A stretch of DNA of 64,000 bases from Neolewinella litorea (GTDB taxonomy: Bacteria; Bacteroidota; Bacteroidia; Chitinophagales; Saprospiraceae), in assembly GCF_004803465.1 (NCBI RefSeq), contig NZ_SRSF01000001.1:1054501-1118500 (forward strand). The letters are read 5' to 3'. Numbering within the stretch: the first letter of the stretch is position 1; the number at the start of each line of letters is the position of its first letter. The translations under genes and the position numbers were made by a program. This document shows positions 6,728 through 15,033 of this stretch, piece after piece. The notes below the pieces were generated by a model, which saw only the letters and a list, made by a program, of their open reading frames with translations, did no database searches and was not told where the DNA came from.

Positions 6728-9466
6728 CTACCGGGAGTTCGCGGCGGGAGCGTAAAAGCGGTAGGTGCCCGATCCAAGTTTCACGACGGTGTCGGGGCCG
6801 GACTGGCGGGTTTCGTGAATGCCGTTGCCGGTTTGCAGGATCTCGTCCTCCAGCCGTACGTTCTCCAGTTGAGCGTCCGGCAAGTGCAGCTCGGCGGTGG
6901 TGTTGGGGGGCACGGTCACGGTGAAGTAGCGGCCGTCCGGACCCGTCGTCCAGCCACTCTCCGCCGATCCGTAGGGCGTTTCCAGTTTGGCCCGGGCCTG
7001 GGAGAGGGTTCCTCCCGGCCGAGGCTGAAGTATCAGGCGTTTGTATCCTGGAGATGCTTCGTCGGTATCCAGTCCGGCCGCCCGCCGATAAAGCCAGTCG
7101 CCCACTGCACCATAAGCGTAATGGTTGAAGGAGTTCATGCCCACGTTCTGGAAGGTGGAGTCTGGCTTGATTCCGTCCCACCGCTCCCAGATGGTGGTGG
7201 CCCCGCGGGTCACGGGGTAGAGCCAGGAAGGGTATTCCGTGCGGTGAAGCAATTCGTAGGCCGTGTCCGCGTGGCCAAAACGGGTCAGCACGTGCAAGAG
7301 GTGGGGTGTACCGAGGAAGCCGGTGGTGAGGTGACCATAGCGTTTCACGTTTTCGACCAGTCGCTGGGCGGCGGCGGGGCGCAAGTCTTCCGGCAAGAGG
7401 TCGAAGGCGAGGGCCAGCACATAGGCCGTCTGCGTGCTGCTCACGAGTCGGCCGCTCGGGGTCACGTATTCGTCGCGGAAGGCCTGGCGGAGTTTTCCGG
7501 CGAGGTCACGGTACCGGTTTGCGTCGGCGGTCTTTCCCAGCACCTCGGCGGTGCGGGCTAGCAGATCGGTGGAGTGAATGAAAAAGGCCTGGGCGATCAG
7601 GTACTTGTCGGTGATGGCCGAAACGCCGGAGGGGTCGTCGCTGCGGCTGTAGAACAGCCAGTCGCCAAAGTGATCGCCCGTATTCCAGAGCAGGTCGTCG
7701 CCGGCCGTCTGTTCCATGTATTTTACCCAGTCCTGCATACTCGCGTACTGCTCCTCCAACACGCGCTCGTCGCCGTAAGCGAGGTACAGGGTCCAGGGGG
7801 CGATGGTCGCCACGTCGGCCCAGCCGGCTGCGCCCGACGCCCCGGCTCCCAGTACGTTGGGCACGACGTGGGGTACGGCTCCCGACGGCAACTGGTCGGC
7901 GGCAAGGTCCCGCAGCCACTTCCGGAAGAATCCCGATACATCGTAGTTAAAGGCTGCCGTACGGGCAAAGGCCTGCGCATCGCCCGTCCAGCCCAGGCGT
8001 TCGTCGCGCTGCGGGCAGTCCGTGGGCACGTCGACGAAGTTGCCGCGCTGCCCCCAGCGGATGTTGCGCTGCAGCTGGTTGATCAGGGAATCCGAACTCG
8101 AAAACGTACCCGTCCGCTCCATCGCCGAATGCATAACCTCCGCCCGAAAATCCTCCAGCCGGGGCGTGCCGGGCCAGTCCCGGAGCCGTACATACCGGAA
8201 GCCCATGAAGGTGAAGGGCGGCGCGAAGGTCTCCGGTCCGCCCCCAGCGAGGGTATAGCGGATCTCCTGCTGTGCCGTGCGCAGGTTGGCCGTATAGAAA
8301 TTGCCTTCCTTGTCGAGCACCTCGGCGTGGTGTACGGTGACGGTCCGGCCACTGGGGCCGTCCACCGTGAAGCGGAGTCGACCGACCAGATTTTGTCCGA
8401 AGTCGATCACGGTATCCCCTTCCGGGGTGTAAAGTATTTCCCGCGGCTGGAGTACTTCGGTGATCCTTACCGGGGGGCCTACCGGCTCCACCAGCACTTC
8501 CTTGGAATGGTCGACTTCCGATACCGGCTCCCATTTCTCGCCTTGGTATCCAGCGGTCGACCAGCCCGGCATCTCCCGGCGGGCATCGTAAGCGATGCCG
8601 TTGTAGATGTCGGCGGAACGGATGGGGCCGCTGGAAGTACTGCTCCAATTTCCGTCGCTTATTATCCTATCGGTGCGTCCATTACGGTACGTCACTTCCA
8701 GTTGCAGTAGCAGGGCCAAATCGTCTCCATACACCCCCCGGTTACCGGCCCAACCGAGGTTGCCACGGTACCAGCCGTCGGCCAGGGTCACGCCGATCGC
8801 GTTTTCGCCGGTGCGCAGTTGCTCGGTCACGTCGTAAGTCTGGTACTGCAGTCGCTCCTGGTAAGCTGTCCACCCGGGTGTGAGCAGTTGGTCGCCCACC
8901 CGCTGCCCGTTGATCTCGGCGGCGTACAGTCCGTGACTGGTGACGTAGAGCCGGGCGGATGCGACGTTATTGCCGAGCTGAAATTCGCGCCGCAGATAGG
9001 GAGCGGGCGGCGACGTATCCTGGTCTCCGGATTCCACCGGCTGTATCCAGGTGGCCGACCAGTCCTCGGGCCGCAGCAGCCCCATCTCCCAACGGGCCGG
9101 AGCGCTCCAGCCGGAATCGTTGCCGTGGTTGTCCCACACGCGCACCTGCCAGAAGTAGGTCTCGCGAGACTCCGGTGCCGGACCGCCATAGGGCACCAGA
9201 ACCGACTGATCCGATCCTACGCGGCCGCTGTCCCAGCTTAACCTGCGACCCCGCTGCAGGTCGAATTCGTTGTGGGCCACCCGGATCTGGTAGGCCATCT
9301 GCATCACGTCGCGGGTGTCGCTTACCAGCTTCCAGCTGAACCGGGGTTGGGTCTCCCCCACCCCCAAAGTTTCGGCCTGCTGTTCGAAGCGCAGATCCGC
9401 TACGCTCACCCCTTGTGCCTGAAGGATAACGGATCCAAGGAGCCAAAGAAGAATTACGAAATGCAT
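6728..9466 (-). CDS. Alpha-L-rhamnosidase, GH78
   Basis: A 912-residue exported GH78 family alpha-L-rhamnosidase, which removes terminal alpha-L-rhamnose from glycosides or polysaccharides. The ATG at 9466 starts a signal peptide (MHFVILLWLLGSVILQAQG). In order it has a fibronectin-like N-terminal segment (LRFEQQAETLGVGETQPRFSW, FWQVRVWD), the jelly-roll Bac_rhamnosid_N domain (SARLYVTSHGLYAAEINGQRVGDQLLTPGWT), the (alpha/alpha)6 catalytic barrel and a C-terminal beta-domain. The catalytic region around residue 485 has DCPQRDERLGWTGDAQ with the general-acid glutamate, and around 760 it has TIWERWDG with the second carboxylate. Length is normal for the family. It heads the minus-strand run ending in the M20 gene, with a 74-nt gap before the ThuA fusion, pointing to use of rhamnose-containing glycosides. 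Confidence 0.95.
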   Translation of the reverse strand: MHFVILLWLLGSVILQAQGVSVADLRFEQQAETLGVGETQPRFSWKLVSDTRDVMQMAYQIRVAHNEFDLQRGRRLSWDSGRVGSDQSVLVPYGGPAPESRETYFWQVRVWDNHGNDSGWSAPARWEMGLLRPEDWSATWIQPVESGDQDTSPPAPYLRREFQLGNNVASARLYVTSHGLYAAEINGQRVGDQLLTPGWTAYQERLQYQTYDVTEQLRTGENAIGVTLADGWYRGNLGWAGNRGVYGDDLALLLQLEVTYRNGRTDRIISDGNWSSTSSGPIRSADIYNGIAYDARREMPGWSTAGYQGEKWEPVSEVDHSKEVLVEPVGPPVRITEVLQPREILYTPEGDTVIDFGQNLVGRLRFTVDGPSGRTVTVHHAEVLDKEGNFYTANLRTAQQEIRYTLAGGGPETFAPPFTFMGFRYVRLRDWPGTPRLEDFRAEVMHSAMERTGTFSSSDSLINQLQRNIRWGQRGNFVDVPTDCPQRDERLGWTGDAQAFARTAAFNYDVSGFFRKWLRDLAADQLPSGAVPHVVPNVLGAGASGAAGWADVATIAPWTLYLAYGDERVLEEQYASMQDWVKYMEQTAGDDLLWNTGDHFGDWLFYSRSDDPSGVSAITDKYLIAQAFFIHSTDLLARTAEVLGKTADANRYRDLAGKLRQAFRDEYVTPSGRLVSSTQTAYVLALAFDLLPEDLRPAAAQRLVENVKRYGHLTTGFLGTPHLLHVLTRFGHADTAYELLHRTEYPSWLYPVTRGATTIWERWDGIKPDSTFQNVGMNSFNHYAYGAVGDWLYRRAAGLDTDEASPGYKRLILQPRPGGTLSQARAKLETPYGSAESGWTTGPDGRYFTVTVPPNTTAELHLPDAQLENVRLEDEILQTGNGIHETRQSGPDTVVKLGSGTYRFYAPAANSR

Positions 9467-9705
9467 AAGCGTGGTTTGCAGTGATCGACCCCCTAATATA
9501 TCCGATCGCACGCCAATCCACTATCCTGCTCTGTCCCGGAGGTAGGGCACGCTCTACTCCAAGCGCCCGGGTGGGCACGCTCAAGTATCAGAATTCCCAC
9601 ACGCTATTATAACTGGAGGTCCAGTTTGTCCGCACCTCCCCGCTCCGCCCCTGTTTTATACTTAGCACCGTGTCGGGCGACCTGACCGGCGCAAAGACCC
9701 TGCCT

Positions 9706-10140
9706 ATGAAAATCATTGGTGGCTGTACTCTCCTGCTGGCACCCCTGCTCCTCACCCGTTGCGACATTCCGAAGGACCCCGCCGGTTCACTGGACGCGGC
9801 CAGGCAGACCGCACTGCAAGTCGGCGTCACGGATAATTCGCCCTTCGTCATCTTGCAGGGCGACCGGCCGAGCGGCCTCGAGGTGGCCCTATTGGAGGAC
9901 TTTGCCGTGGCCCAAGGATTAAGGATCAGCTACCGAAAAGGCAGTGAATCCACCCTCGTTAAAATGCTGGAAAACAGATTACTGCACATAGCCATCGGTG
10001 GATTTGAAAAAGGTTCCATATGGCAATCCAAGGCCGGTTTCAGCGCCCCCTACGACAGCACGCACGTCCTACTCATTCCCAAGGGGGAAAACCGGTTGCT
10101 GTACGAACTGGAAAAGACCATCTTAAACCATCCCCGATGA
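9706..10140 (+). CDS. Short solute-binding-like lipoprotein
   Basis: A 144-residue lipoprotein. The ATG at 9706 gives MKIIGGCTLLLAPLLLTRC, a hydrophobic leader ending in a cysteine suitable for lipidation. The mature part resembles lobe 1 of family-3 extracellular solute-binding proteins (LQVGVTDNSPFVILQGDRPSGLEVALLEDFAVAQGLRI, then LVKMLENRLLHIAIGGF), but it stops after about 120 mature residues, roughly half the usual length, so the second lobe is largely missing. Its stop codon overlaps the start of the following cation transporter (ATGA), which implies translational coupling. It may present a ligand to, or regulate, that transporter; alternatively it is a decayed binding protein. The tight overlap argues for function. 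Confidence 0.72.
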   Translation: MKIIGGCTLLLAPLLLTRCDIPKDPAGSLDAARQTALQVGVTDNSPFVILQGDRPSGLEVALLEDFAVAQGLRISYRKGSESTLVKMLENRLLHIAIGGFEKGSIWQSKAGFSAPYDSTHVLLIPKGENRLLYELEKTILNHPR

Positions 10141-11153
10141 TCTACCAGACGCACCAGTTCGAGCTGCCCGGGGACTTGCAGGTGCAGATGCTCCACGCCA
10201 AGCGGCTAGAGTGGATCACCTTGGCGTACCTGCTGTCCGTGGTGGTCGTGATGTACCTGGTGCTGGGTTCCAGTCAGGCCATGAAGACCGCCTGGCTGGA
10301 AGATATTCTGGGCATGTTCCCGGCTGTGGCCTTTCTGGTCGCCTCCCGCTTTTACTATCGACCCCCGAACCGGGAATACCCCTACGGTTACCACCGCGCC
10401 TACGGCATTGCCTACCTAACCGGGGCGGTATCCCTCACGGCCATGGGTGGCTTCCTGGCCATCGATTCCACCCTCAGTCTGCTCACCGGCGAGCGCCCCA
10501 CCATCGGCATTCTTTTCCTTTTAGGGCACCAGGTATGGCTGGGTTGGATCATGATACTAGCCCTGTTGTACAGTTCCCTGCCGGCCATCTTCCTCGGGCG
10601 CGCCAAGCTTCCCCTGGCCAAAGCCCTCCACAACAAAATCCTCTATACCGACGCCGAGACCCAGAAAGCAGACTACTCCACCGCCCTGGCGGCTATCGGG
10701 GGTGTCCTTGGCGTGGGACTCGGGTTCTGGTGGGCCGATGCCGTGGCCGCTATCCTCATTTCGGGTTCAGTTTTGAAGGATGGCTTCCAAAACCTGCGGG
10801 CCGCCACTCAGGACATGCTCGATCGCTACCCGGAGGTTGTCGGTGAGAAGGCCAAGGACCCCCTGATCGCTCAGGTACACGAGCGGGTAAAAAAGTGGCC
10901 GTGGGTGGCCGAGGCCCGCGTGAGGTTCCGGGAAAACGGACAGGTGTATTACGGGGAGGTTTTGTTCGTTCCCCGCGACCACCGGGAGCTCGTGAACCGC
11001 ATCGCCAAAGGGCGCGAGGAGCTGCTGGCTATGCACTGGAAACTGCATGACGTTACCCTGATGCCGGTGCAGTCCTTTGAAGATTACCGCGACGTGCCCT
11101 CTTCCCACTCTGAGGGCGAATTTTCTGGCGGCGGAGCGCGGGTGCAGGGCTAA
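10137..11153 (+). CDS. Cation diffusion facilitator family transporter
   Basis: A 338-residue inner-membrane CDF protein that would export divalent metal by proton exchange. The ATG at 10137 overlaps the preceding stop as ATGA; the frame is open further upstream but that part overlaps the lipoprotein gene. About six membrane segments are visible (ITLAYLLSVVVVMYLVLG, MFPAVAFLVASRFYY, GIAYLTGAVSLTAMGGFLAI, ILFLLGHQVWLGWIMILALLY, LAAIGGVLGVGLGFWWADAVAAILI). Family landmarks are YPYGYHRAYGIAYL at the TM2-TM3 boundary, and H-N-K...D-A-E-T-Q-K-A-D followed by WADAVAAILIS near TM5. The cytoplasmic C-terminus (VHERVKKWPWVAEARVRFRENGQVYYGEVLFVP) is CDF-like. The last residues (SGGGARVQG) are encoded by a copy of the GC-rich dispersed element. 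Metal specificity is not readable. Confidence 0.87.
   Translation: MIYQTHQFELPGDLQVQMLHAKRLEWITLAYLLSVVVVMYLVLGSSQAMKTAWLEDILGMFPAVAFLVASRFYYRPPNREYPYGYHRAYGIAYLTGAVSLTAMGGFLAIDSTLSLLTGERPTIGILFLLGHQVWLGWIMILALLYSSLPAIFLGRAKLPLAKALHNKILYTDAETQKADYSTALAAIGGVLGVGLGFWWADAVAAILISGSVLKDGFQNLRAATQDMLDRYPEVVGEKAKDPLIAQVHERVKKWPWVAEARVRFRENGQVYYGEVLFVPRDHRELVNRIAKGREELLAMHWKLHDVTLMPVQSFEDYRDVPSSHSEGEFSGGGARVQG
11126..11145 (-). repeat. GC-rich dispersed element at the 3' end of the CDF gene
   Basis: Plus-strand text is tggcggcggagcgcgggtgc, the reverse complement of a GCACCCGCGCTCCGCCGCC form. It encodes the last residues of the transporter and ends just before its stop codon. Confidence 0.4.
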
Positions 11154-11184
11154 ACCCAACTGCCCTGCCGGGTGGTATGCACCT

Positions 11185-12042
11185 TCATTCCGGCTGGTAC
11201 ACCCTGACGTAATCTACCACCAGCCGGGCCGGCAACTGCGCTTCCTCTAGCGGTCCGCCGTTCGTCCCGCCGAGCGCCAGGTTCAGCAGCATGTAGTGCG
11301 GCTGCCGGAAAGGATGAAAGTTCGAACCATCGCGGTTGGCCAACTCCTCCATCGGCTGCCGATTGAGTAAACTGTCGTCGACGTAGAGGGCGATTGCGTT
11401 TTCGTCCCAGTCCATGCGCCAAACGTGAAATTGATCGGCCCACTGCGCCCCACCCAGGCTGTCCAGCGGGATCCGCCGGTCGAACCACAAGGCCTGCCCA
11501 TCCGCCCCGCGGCTGGCGATGTTGGCCAGCAACTGATCCTGGTAGTACTCCATTATGTCGATTTCACCGTTGCCGGGCCAGTCCCCCTGCGTGCCGAGCG
11601 TCCACCAGGCCGGCCAGATGCCCTGCCCCACCGGGATCTTGCCGCGCATCTCGAAGCGGCCGTAGCGCCATTCGCCTTTGCCCCGGGTATTGATGCTCGA
11701 GGAGGTGTACTCGATCTCCGGCCGAACGTGGCGCCAGTCGTCGCTACCGGGTCGGTGGGTGGGATTCGGCTTCCGTTCCCGGCGCCCCTCGATCACCAGG
11801 AATCCGTTTTCCACCCGGGCGTTGTCCTCCTGGTACCACTGGTCTTCGCGATTGCGGACGAATCCCCGCTCGTAGCTCCAGTTCGTCGTATCCGGCCGGC
11901 TTCCCCGGTCGAATTCGTCGGACCACACGAGGCGGTAGCCCGTCGGCACGGGAAAAGGTTCCAGGGGAGGCTCACCCGGCCGGTCCGGCGTACAGGACTG
12001 GACCGTCAGTAAAATCAAGAAGTACAGGAATTCCGACCGCAT
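11185..12042 (-). CDS. Glycoside hydrolase family 16 lipoprotein (beta-glucanase)
   Basis: A 285-residue GH16 endo-beta-glucanase. The leader MRSEFLYFLILLTVQSC ends in a lipobox with Cys17, so it is probably surface- or periplasm-anchored. The catalytic signature GEIDIMEYY gives nucleophile E160, D162 and acid/base E165. Other family landmarks are YRLVWSDEFD, EYTSSSINTRGKGEWRYGRFEMRGKIP, GIWPAWWTLG, FHVWRMDWDENAIALYVDD and LLNLALGGTNGG. The substrate is most likely a beta-1,3- or mixed beta-1,3/1,4-glucan such as laminarin, but GH16 also includes agarases and carrageenases, so this remains inferred. It stands alone, convergent with the CDF gene 31 nt away, and has a weak TAAATTTC -7-like sequence 25 nt before the start. 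Length is normal for a single-domain GH16. Confidence 0.94.
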   Translation of the reverse strand: MRSEFLYFLILLTVQSCTPDRPGEPPLEPFPVPTGYRLVWSDEFDRGSRPDTTNWSYERGFVRNREDQWYQEDNARVENGFLVIEGRRERKPNPTHRPGSDDWRHVRPEIEYTSSSINTRGKGEWRYGRFEMRGKIPVGQGIWPAWWTLGTQGDWPGNGEIDIMEYYQDQLLANIASRGADGQALWFDRRIPLDSLGGAQWADQFHVWRMDWDENAIALYVDDSLLNRQPMEELANRDGSNFHPFRQPHYMLLNLALGGTNGGPLEEAQLPARLVVDYVRVYQPE

Positions 12043-12141
12043 GCGCAGATCATTGGGGGTTCGGGCGGAAATTTACGCTTGCGGAATTACACCCGGATAA
12101 TCGGCTGTTGACCACCCGGCCTGGCTCACGGTTAAGCCCAT

Positions 12142-12162
12142 GGCACCCGCGCGCCGTCCGCC
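12142..12162 (+). repeat. GC-rich dispersed element in an intergenic gap
   Basis: Text is ggcacccgcgcgccgtccgc, in the 153-base gap between the GH16 start and the stop of the luciferase-like gene. No other feature is seen in this gap. Confidence 0.5.
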
Positions 12163-12195
12163 CCGCTGATGGAACACCCCCACCTACCAACCTGA

Positions 12196-13215
12196 TCAGG
12201 CTGGCACACCCCGCAGCACTCCGGCCAGCAACTCATAGGATTTGAGTCTGGCCTGGTGGTCGTAGATGTGGGATACGGCCATGAGCTCGTTGACTTGGGT
12301 CTGCTGGAGAAAATGGGCAATGTCCTTTTCCAAGCGCTCCGGTCCGCTGATGAAGGAAACCGCCAACATTTGCTCGACGTACTGCCGCTCGGCCGGCGAC
12401 CACAAGTGGTCCATGGAATCAACGGGCGGCTGCATCAGTTGTCGCTTGCCGGTGACCACGCCGAGCATCAATTGCTGGAGGGTGGTACCCAGGTGCTCCG
12501 CTTCGGCGTCCGTGTCGGCGGCCACTACGTTGACGCAGGCAATGGCGTAGGGCTCGGCAAGCACCGCGGAGGGCCGGAAATTGTCGCGGTAGCGCTTCAG
12601 GGCCGCGAAAAGCTGCGTAGGGGCAAAATGACTGGCGAAGGCGTAGGGCAGGCCCAGCAGACCGGCGAGGTAGGCGCTTTCGGTACTCGACCCCAGGATG
12701 TAGATCGGGATGTCTAGCCCCTCACCGGGGATGGCCCGCACCGGGGCGTGGCGATTGTCGGCGGAAAAATAGGCCTGCAATTGTTGAATGTCGCGGGGAA
12801 AGTCCTGCCCGGCGTCGAAGCGTACCCCGCGAATTGCCCGCGAGGCAACGGGGTCGGTACCGGGGGCGCGACCCAGTCCGAGGTCAATGCGCCCGGGGTA
12901 CAGCGTCGCCAACGTACCCATCTGCTCGGCCACCACCAGGGGAGAATGATTCGGCAGCATGATACCGCCGGATCCTACCCGGATGGTCTGGGTGCCCCCG
13001 GCCAGGTAGCCGATCAGGACGGGCGGAGCGGAACTGGCCACCCCGGCCATATTGTGATGCTCGGATACCCAGAAGCGGGTGTACCCGAGTCGTTCGACGT
13101 GGCGTGCCAGGTCCAGGCTGTTGCGGAAGGTGTCGGCGGGCGTGTGGCCCTCGCCTACGGTGGCCAGGTCGAGGACGGAAAAGGGAAGGCCAGAAGGGGG
13201 ATTTTCAGACATCAT
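12196..13215 (-). CDS. LLM-class flavin-dependent oxidoreductase
   Basis: A 339-residue luciferase-like monooxygenase of the single-subunit, MsnO8-like group. It begins FSVLDLATVGEGHTPADTFRNSLDLARHVERLGYTRFWVSEHHNM, which is the characteristic N-terminus with the WVSEHHN motif, and continues with IRVGSGGIMLPNHSPLVVAEQMGTLATLYPGRIDLGLGRAPGTDP, the FMN-phosphate side of the barrel. The cytoplasmic enzyme would use reduced FMN and oxygen; the substrate is unknown for most members. Two adjacent Met codons (13215 and 13212) are possible starts. It appears monocistronic, with the DUF4239 gene 111 bases upstream on the same strand. Confidence 0.92.
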   Translation of the reverse strand: MMSENPPSGLPFSVLDLATVGEGHTPADTFRNSLDLARHVERLGYTRFWVSEHHNMAGVASSAPPVLIGYLAGGTQTIRVGSGGIMLPNHSPLVVAEQMGTLATLYPGRIDLGLGRAPGTDPVASRAIRGVRFDAGQDFPRDIQQLQAYFSADNRHAPVRAIPGEGLDIPIYILGSSTESAYLAGLLGLPYAFASHFAPTQLFAALKRYRDNFRPSAVLAEPYAIACVNVVAADTDAEAEHLGTTLQQLMLGVVTGKRQLMQPPVDSMDHLWSPAERQYVEQMLAVSFISGPERLEKDIAHFLQQTQVNELMAVSHIYDHQARLKSYELLAGVLRGVPA

Positions 13216-13326
13216 GCACTCGGTCTAGGGAACAAATTCACTGGGGAAAGGAAGACACTTCCCGTCCCGATTGGTTGTCTGTGTACCGTCAACGGCAGTC
13301 GGAGACCGACCCGTTTTACCCGTATC

Positions 13327-14085
13327 TCAGCGCAGGGCCTCCATACTATCCTGCCGCACCTGGATCACCCCGCGGCGCGGCCGGTCGAGGTCGATGATGA
13401 TGAAGACCAGCAGACAGATCAGCAGGTTCAGGATCAGGGCGGGGGCGCGGGAGCGGCGCTGGCCCAGTCCGCTGGAATACCCGATGAGCCCCCCGGAGGC
13501 GATGAAGAAGGTGAACAGCAGATAGAAAATAGCCGGCGGCACGTGGCGCTGCAGGGCGTCGATCCGGCTGCCGTAGGCGTCGATCATATCGTTCACGGCC
13601 GTGAGAAAATAGCCGGTCTTGACGGGATTCGGATTGGCCTCGGCTGCCGCCACCCCAATGGTCCAGATGCGCTGTTGCAGGGCGGTGGTCTCGACGTTCA
13701 GCACCTTGCGTTCCTCCCGGTGGGTAAGGTCTACACCGGCACTGCGGAGTCGTAGGGCAATGTATTCGTCGATCGCCGCCTGGGCCTGACTGCTGTAGGG
13801 GTCAGGTAGCAGGGCGGTCCGCAACTCGGCGGTGCCGATGGCGTTGGCTTCGGCCACTTCGGCTCCCGACCGGACGTCGTAGCGCTGGATCGACATGCTG
13901 AAGGTGAAGCCCAGGATGAGGGCCAGCATACCGAGCACCCCGCCCTGGATGGCGGAAGTCTGTGACTTCACGTCGCTGTCGGAGCGGTCGAGGTAGTGGC
14001 CGCCGATGCGCACGCCCAGTTCGTTGGCGGCGACGATAAGCAGAAATAGGACGACGGCAATCAGGACGCTGTTCAGGCTGTACAT
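13327..14085 (-). CDS. DUF4239 (bestrophin-like domain) membrane protein, copy A
   Basis: A 252-residue inner-membrane protein. Two N-terminal hydrophobic segments (LIAVVLFLLIVAANELGVRIG and AIQGGVLGMLALILGFTFSMSI) and two C-terminal ones (IFYLLFTFFIASGGLIGYSSG, APALILNLLICLLVFIIIDL) flank a soluble helical middle part; it ends DLDRPRRGVIQVRQDSMEALR. This is the DUF4239/bestrophin-like layout, whose function is not established. It is a close paralogue of the gene immediately upstream, with identical length and nearly identical C-terminus, so the two arose by tandem duplication. The 24-nt gap between them implies one transcript. The pair might form a hetero-oligomer. Confidence 0.85.
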   Translation of the reverse strand: MYSLNSVLIAVVLFLLIVAANELGVRIGGHYLDRSDSDVKSQTSAIQGGVLGMLALILGFTFSMSIQRYDVRSGAEVAEANAIGTAELRTALLPDPYSSQAQAAIDEYIALRLRSAGVDLTHREERKVLNVETTALQQRIWTIGVAAAEANPNPVKTGYFLTAVNDMIDAYGSRIDALQRHVPPAIFYLLFTFFIASGGLIGYSSGLGQRRSRAPALILNLLICLLVFIIIDLDRPRRGVIQVRQDSMEALR

Positions 14086-14109
14086 ATCAAATTGGATGAT
14101 GACGGGAGT

Positions 14110-14868
14110 TTAGCGGAGGGCTTCCATACTATCCTGCTTGACCTCGATCAGGCCCCGGCGCGGCCGGTCCAGGTCGATGATGATAAAGACCAGCAGGCAG
14201 ATGAGCAGGTTGAGGATCAGGGCGGGCACGCGGGAGCGGCGCTGGCCCAGTCCGGTGGAATAGCCAATCAGGCCGCCCGTGGCCATGAAAAAAATGAACA
14301 AGAGGTAAAAGATAGTCGGCGGCACGTGCCGGTTCAGTACGTCCAGCCGCCGCCCCTGGGCGTCGATCATGTCGTTAACGGAGGTCAGGAAGTAGCCGCT
14401 GCGTACCGGACTGGGCGAGGCATCCGCGGCGGCTACCCCGATGTCCCAGATGCGCTTTTGCAACTCCCCGCTGCGGGTGTTTAGTGCCTTGCGTTCTTCC
14501 AGTCGGGTAAGGTCGACGTGGCTGCTCTCGAGGCGCAGGTCAATGTATTCGTCGATCGCCGCGACGGCCGCGGCGTGGTGGGGCTCCGGTAGCAGGGCGG
14601 CCCGCAGTTTGGCGGTGCCGATGGCGTTGGCCTCTTCCACTTCGGCTCCCGCGCGGCTGTCGTATCGCTGGATCGACATATTGAAGGTAAAGCCAAGGAT
14701 CAGGGCCAACATGCCGATGATACCGCCCTGGATGGCCGAAGTCTGCGACTTGACGTCGCTGTCCGAGTTCTTACGGGCCCGCTGCCCCAACCAGAGGCCG
14801 ATCATGTCCGCCGCCACGATCAGACAAAAGAGGATCGCGACGATTACTAGACTGTTAAGGTGGTACAT
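14110..14868 (-). CDS. DUF4239 (bestrophin-like domain) membrane protein, copy B
   Basis: A 252-residue paralogue of copy A. The ATG at 14868 is chosen because it aligns exactly with the start of copy A (MYHLNS versus MYSLNS) and sits 18 nt after a TATATTCG -7-like element. Shared blocks include SDSDVKSQTSAIQGG, GMLALILGFTF and LNLLICLLVFIIIDLDRP. It differs most in the soluble middle region and the first membrane segment's end. It is the promoter-proximal gene of the pair. Function is unknown; the four-helix layout suggests a channel or membrane scaffold. Duplication is seen directly; functional divergence is inference. Confidence 0.85.
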   Translation of the reverse strand: MYHLNSLVIVAILFCLIVAADMIGLWLGQRARKNSDSDVKSQTSAIQGGIIGMLALILGFTFNMSIQRYDSRAGAEVEEANAIGTAKLRAALLPEPHHAAAVAAIDEYIDLRLESSHVDLTRLEERKALNTRSGELQKRIWDIGVAAADASPSPVRSGYFLTSVNDMIDAQGRRLDVLNRHVPPTIFYLLFIFFMATGGLIGYSTGLGQRRSRVPALILNLLICLLVFIIIDLDRPRRGLIEVKQDSMEALR

Positions 14869-14886
14869 GCAGCGGGTTTTCCGCCA

Positions 14887-14894
14887 CGAATATA
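14887..14894 (-). promoter_or_regulatory. -7-like element TATATTCG before the DUF4239 pair
   Basis: The minus strand reads TATATTCG, 18 nt before the ATG at 14868, matching the TAnnTTYG pattern of this window. Confidence 0.45.
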
Positions 14895-15033
14895 GGCCCC
14901 TGCCCTTCCTGCGCAACAATACATTTTCGTGCCGCCCCCACCGGGCCGCACCCTGCCACGCACCGATCATCCGTACCGCTTTCGCGGTTACCGAAGGGAG
15001 CCGAGTGCCTCGGCCCCTTCAGTTACCGACCGT

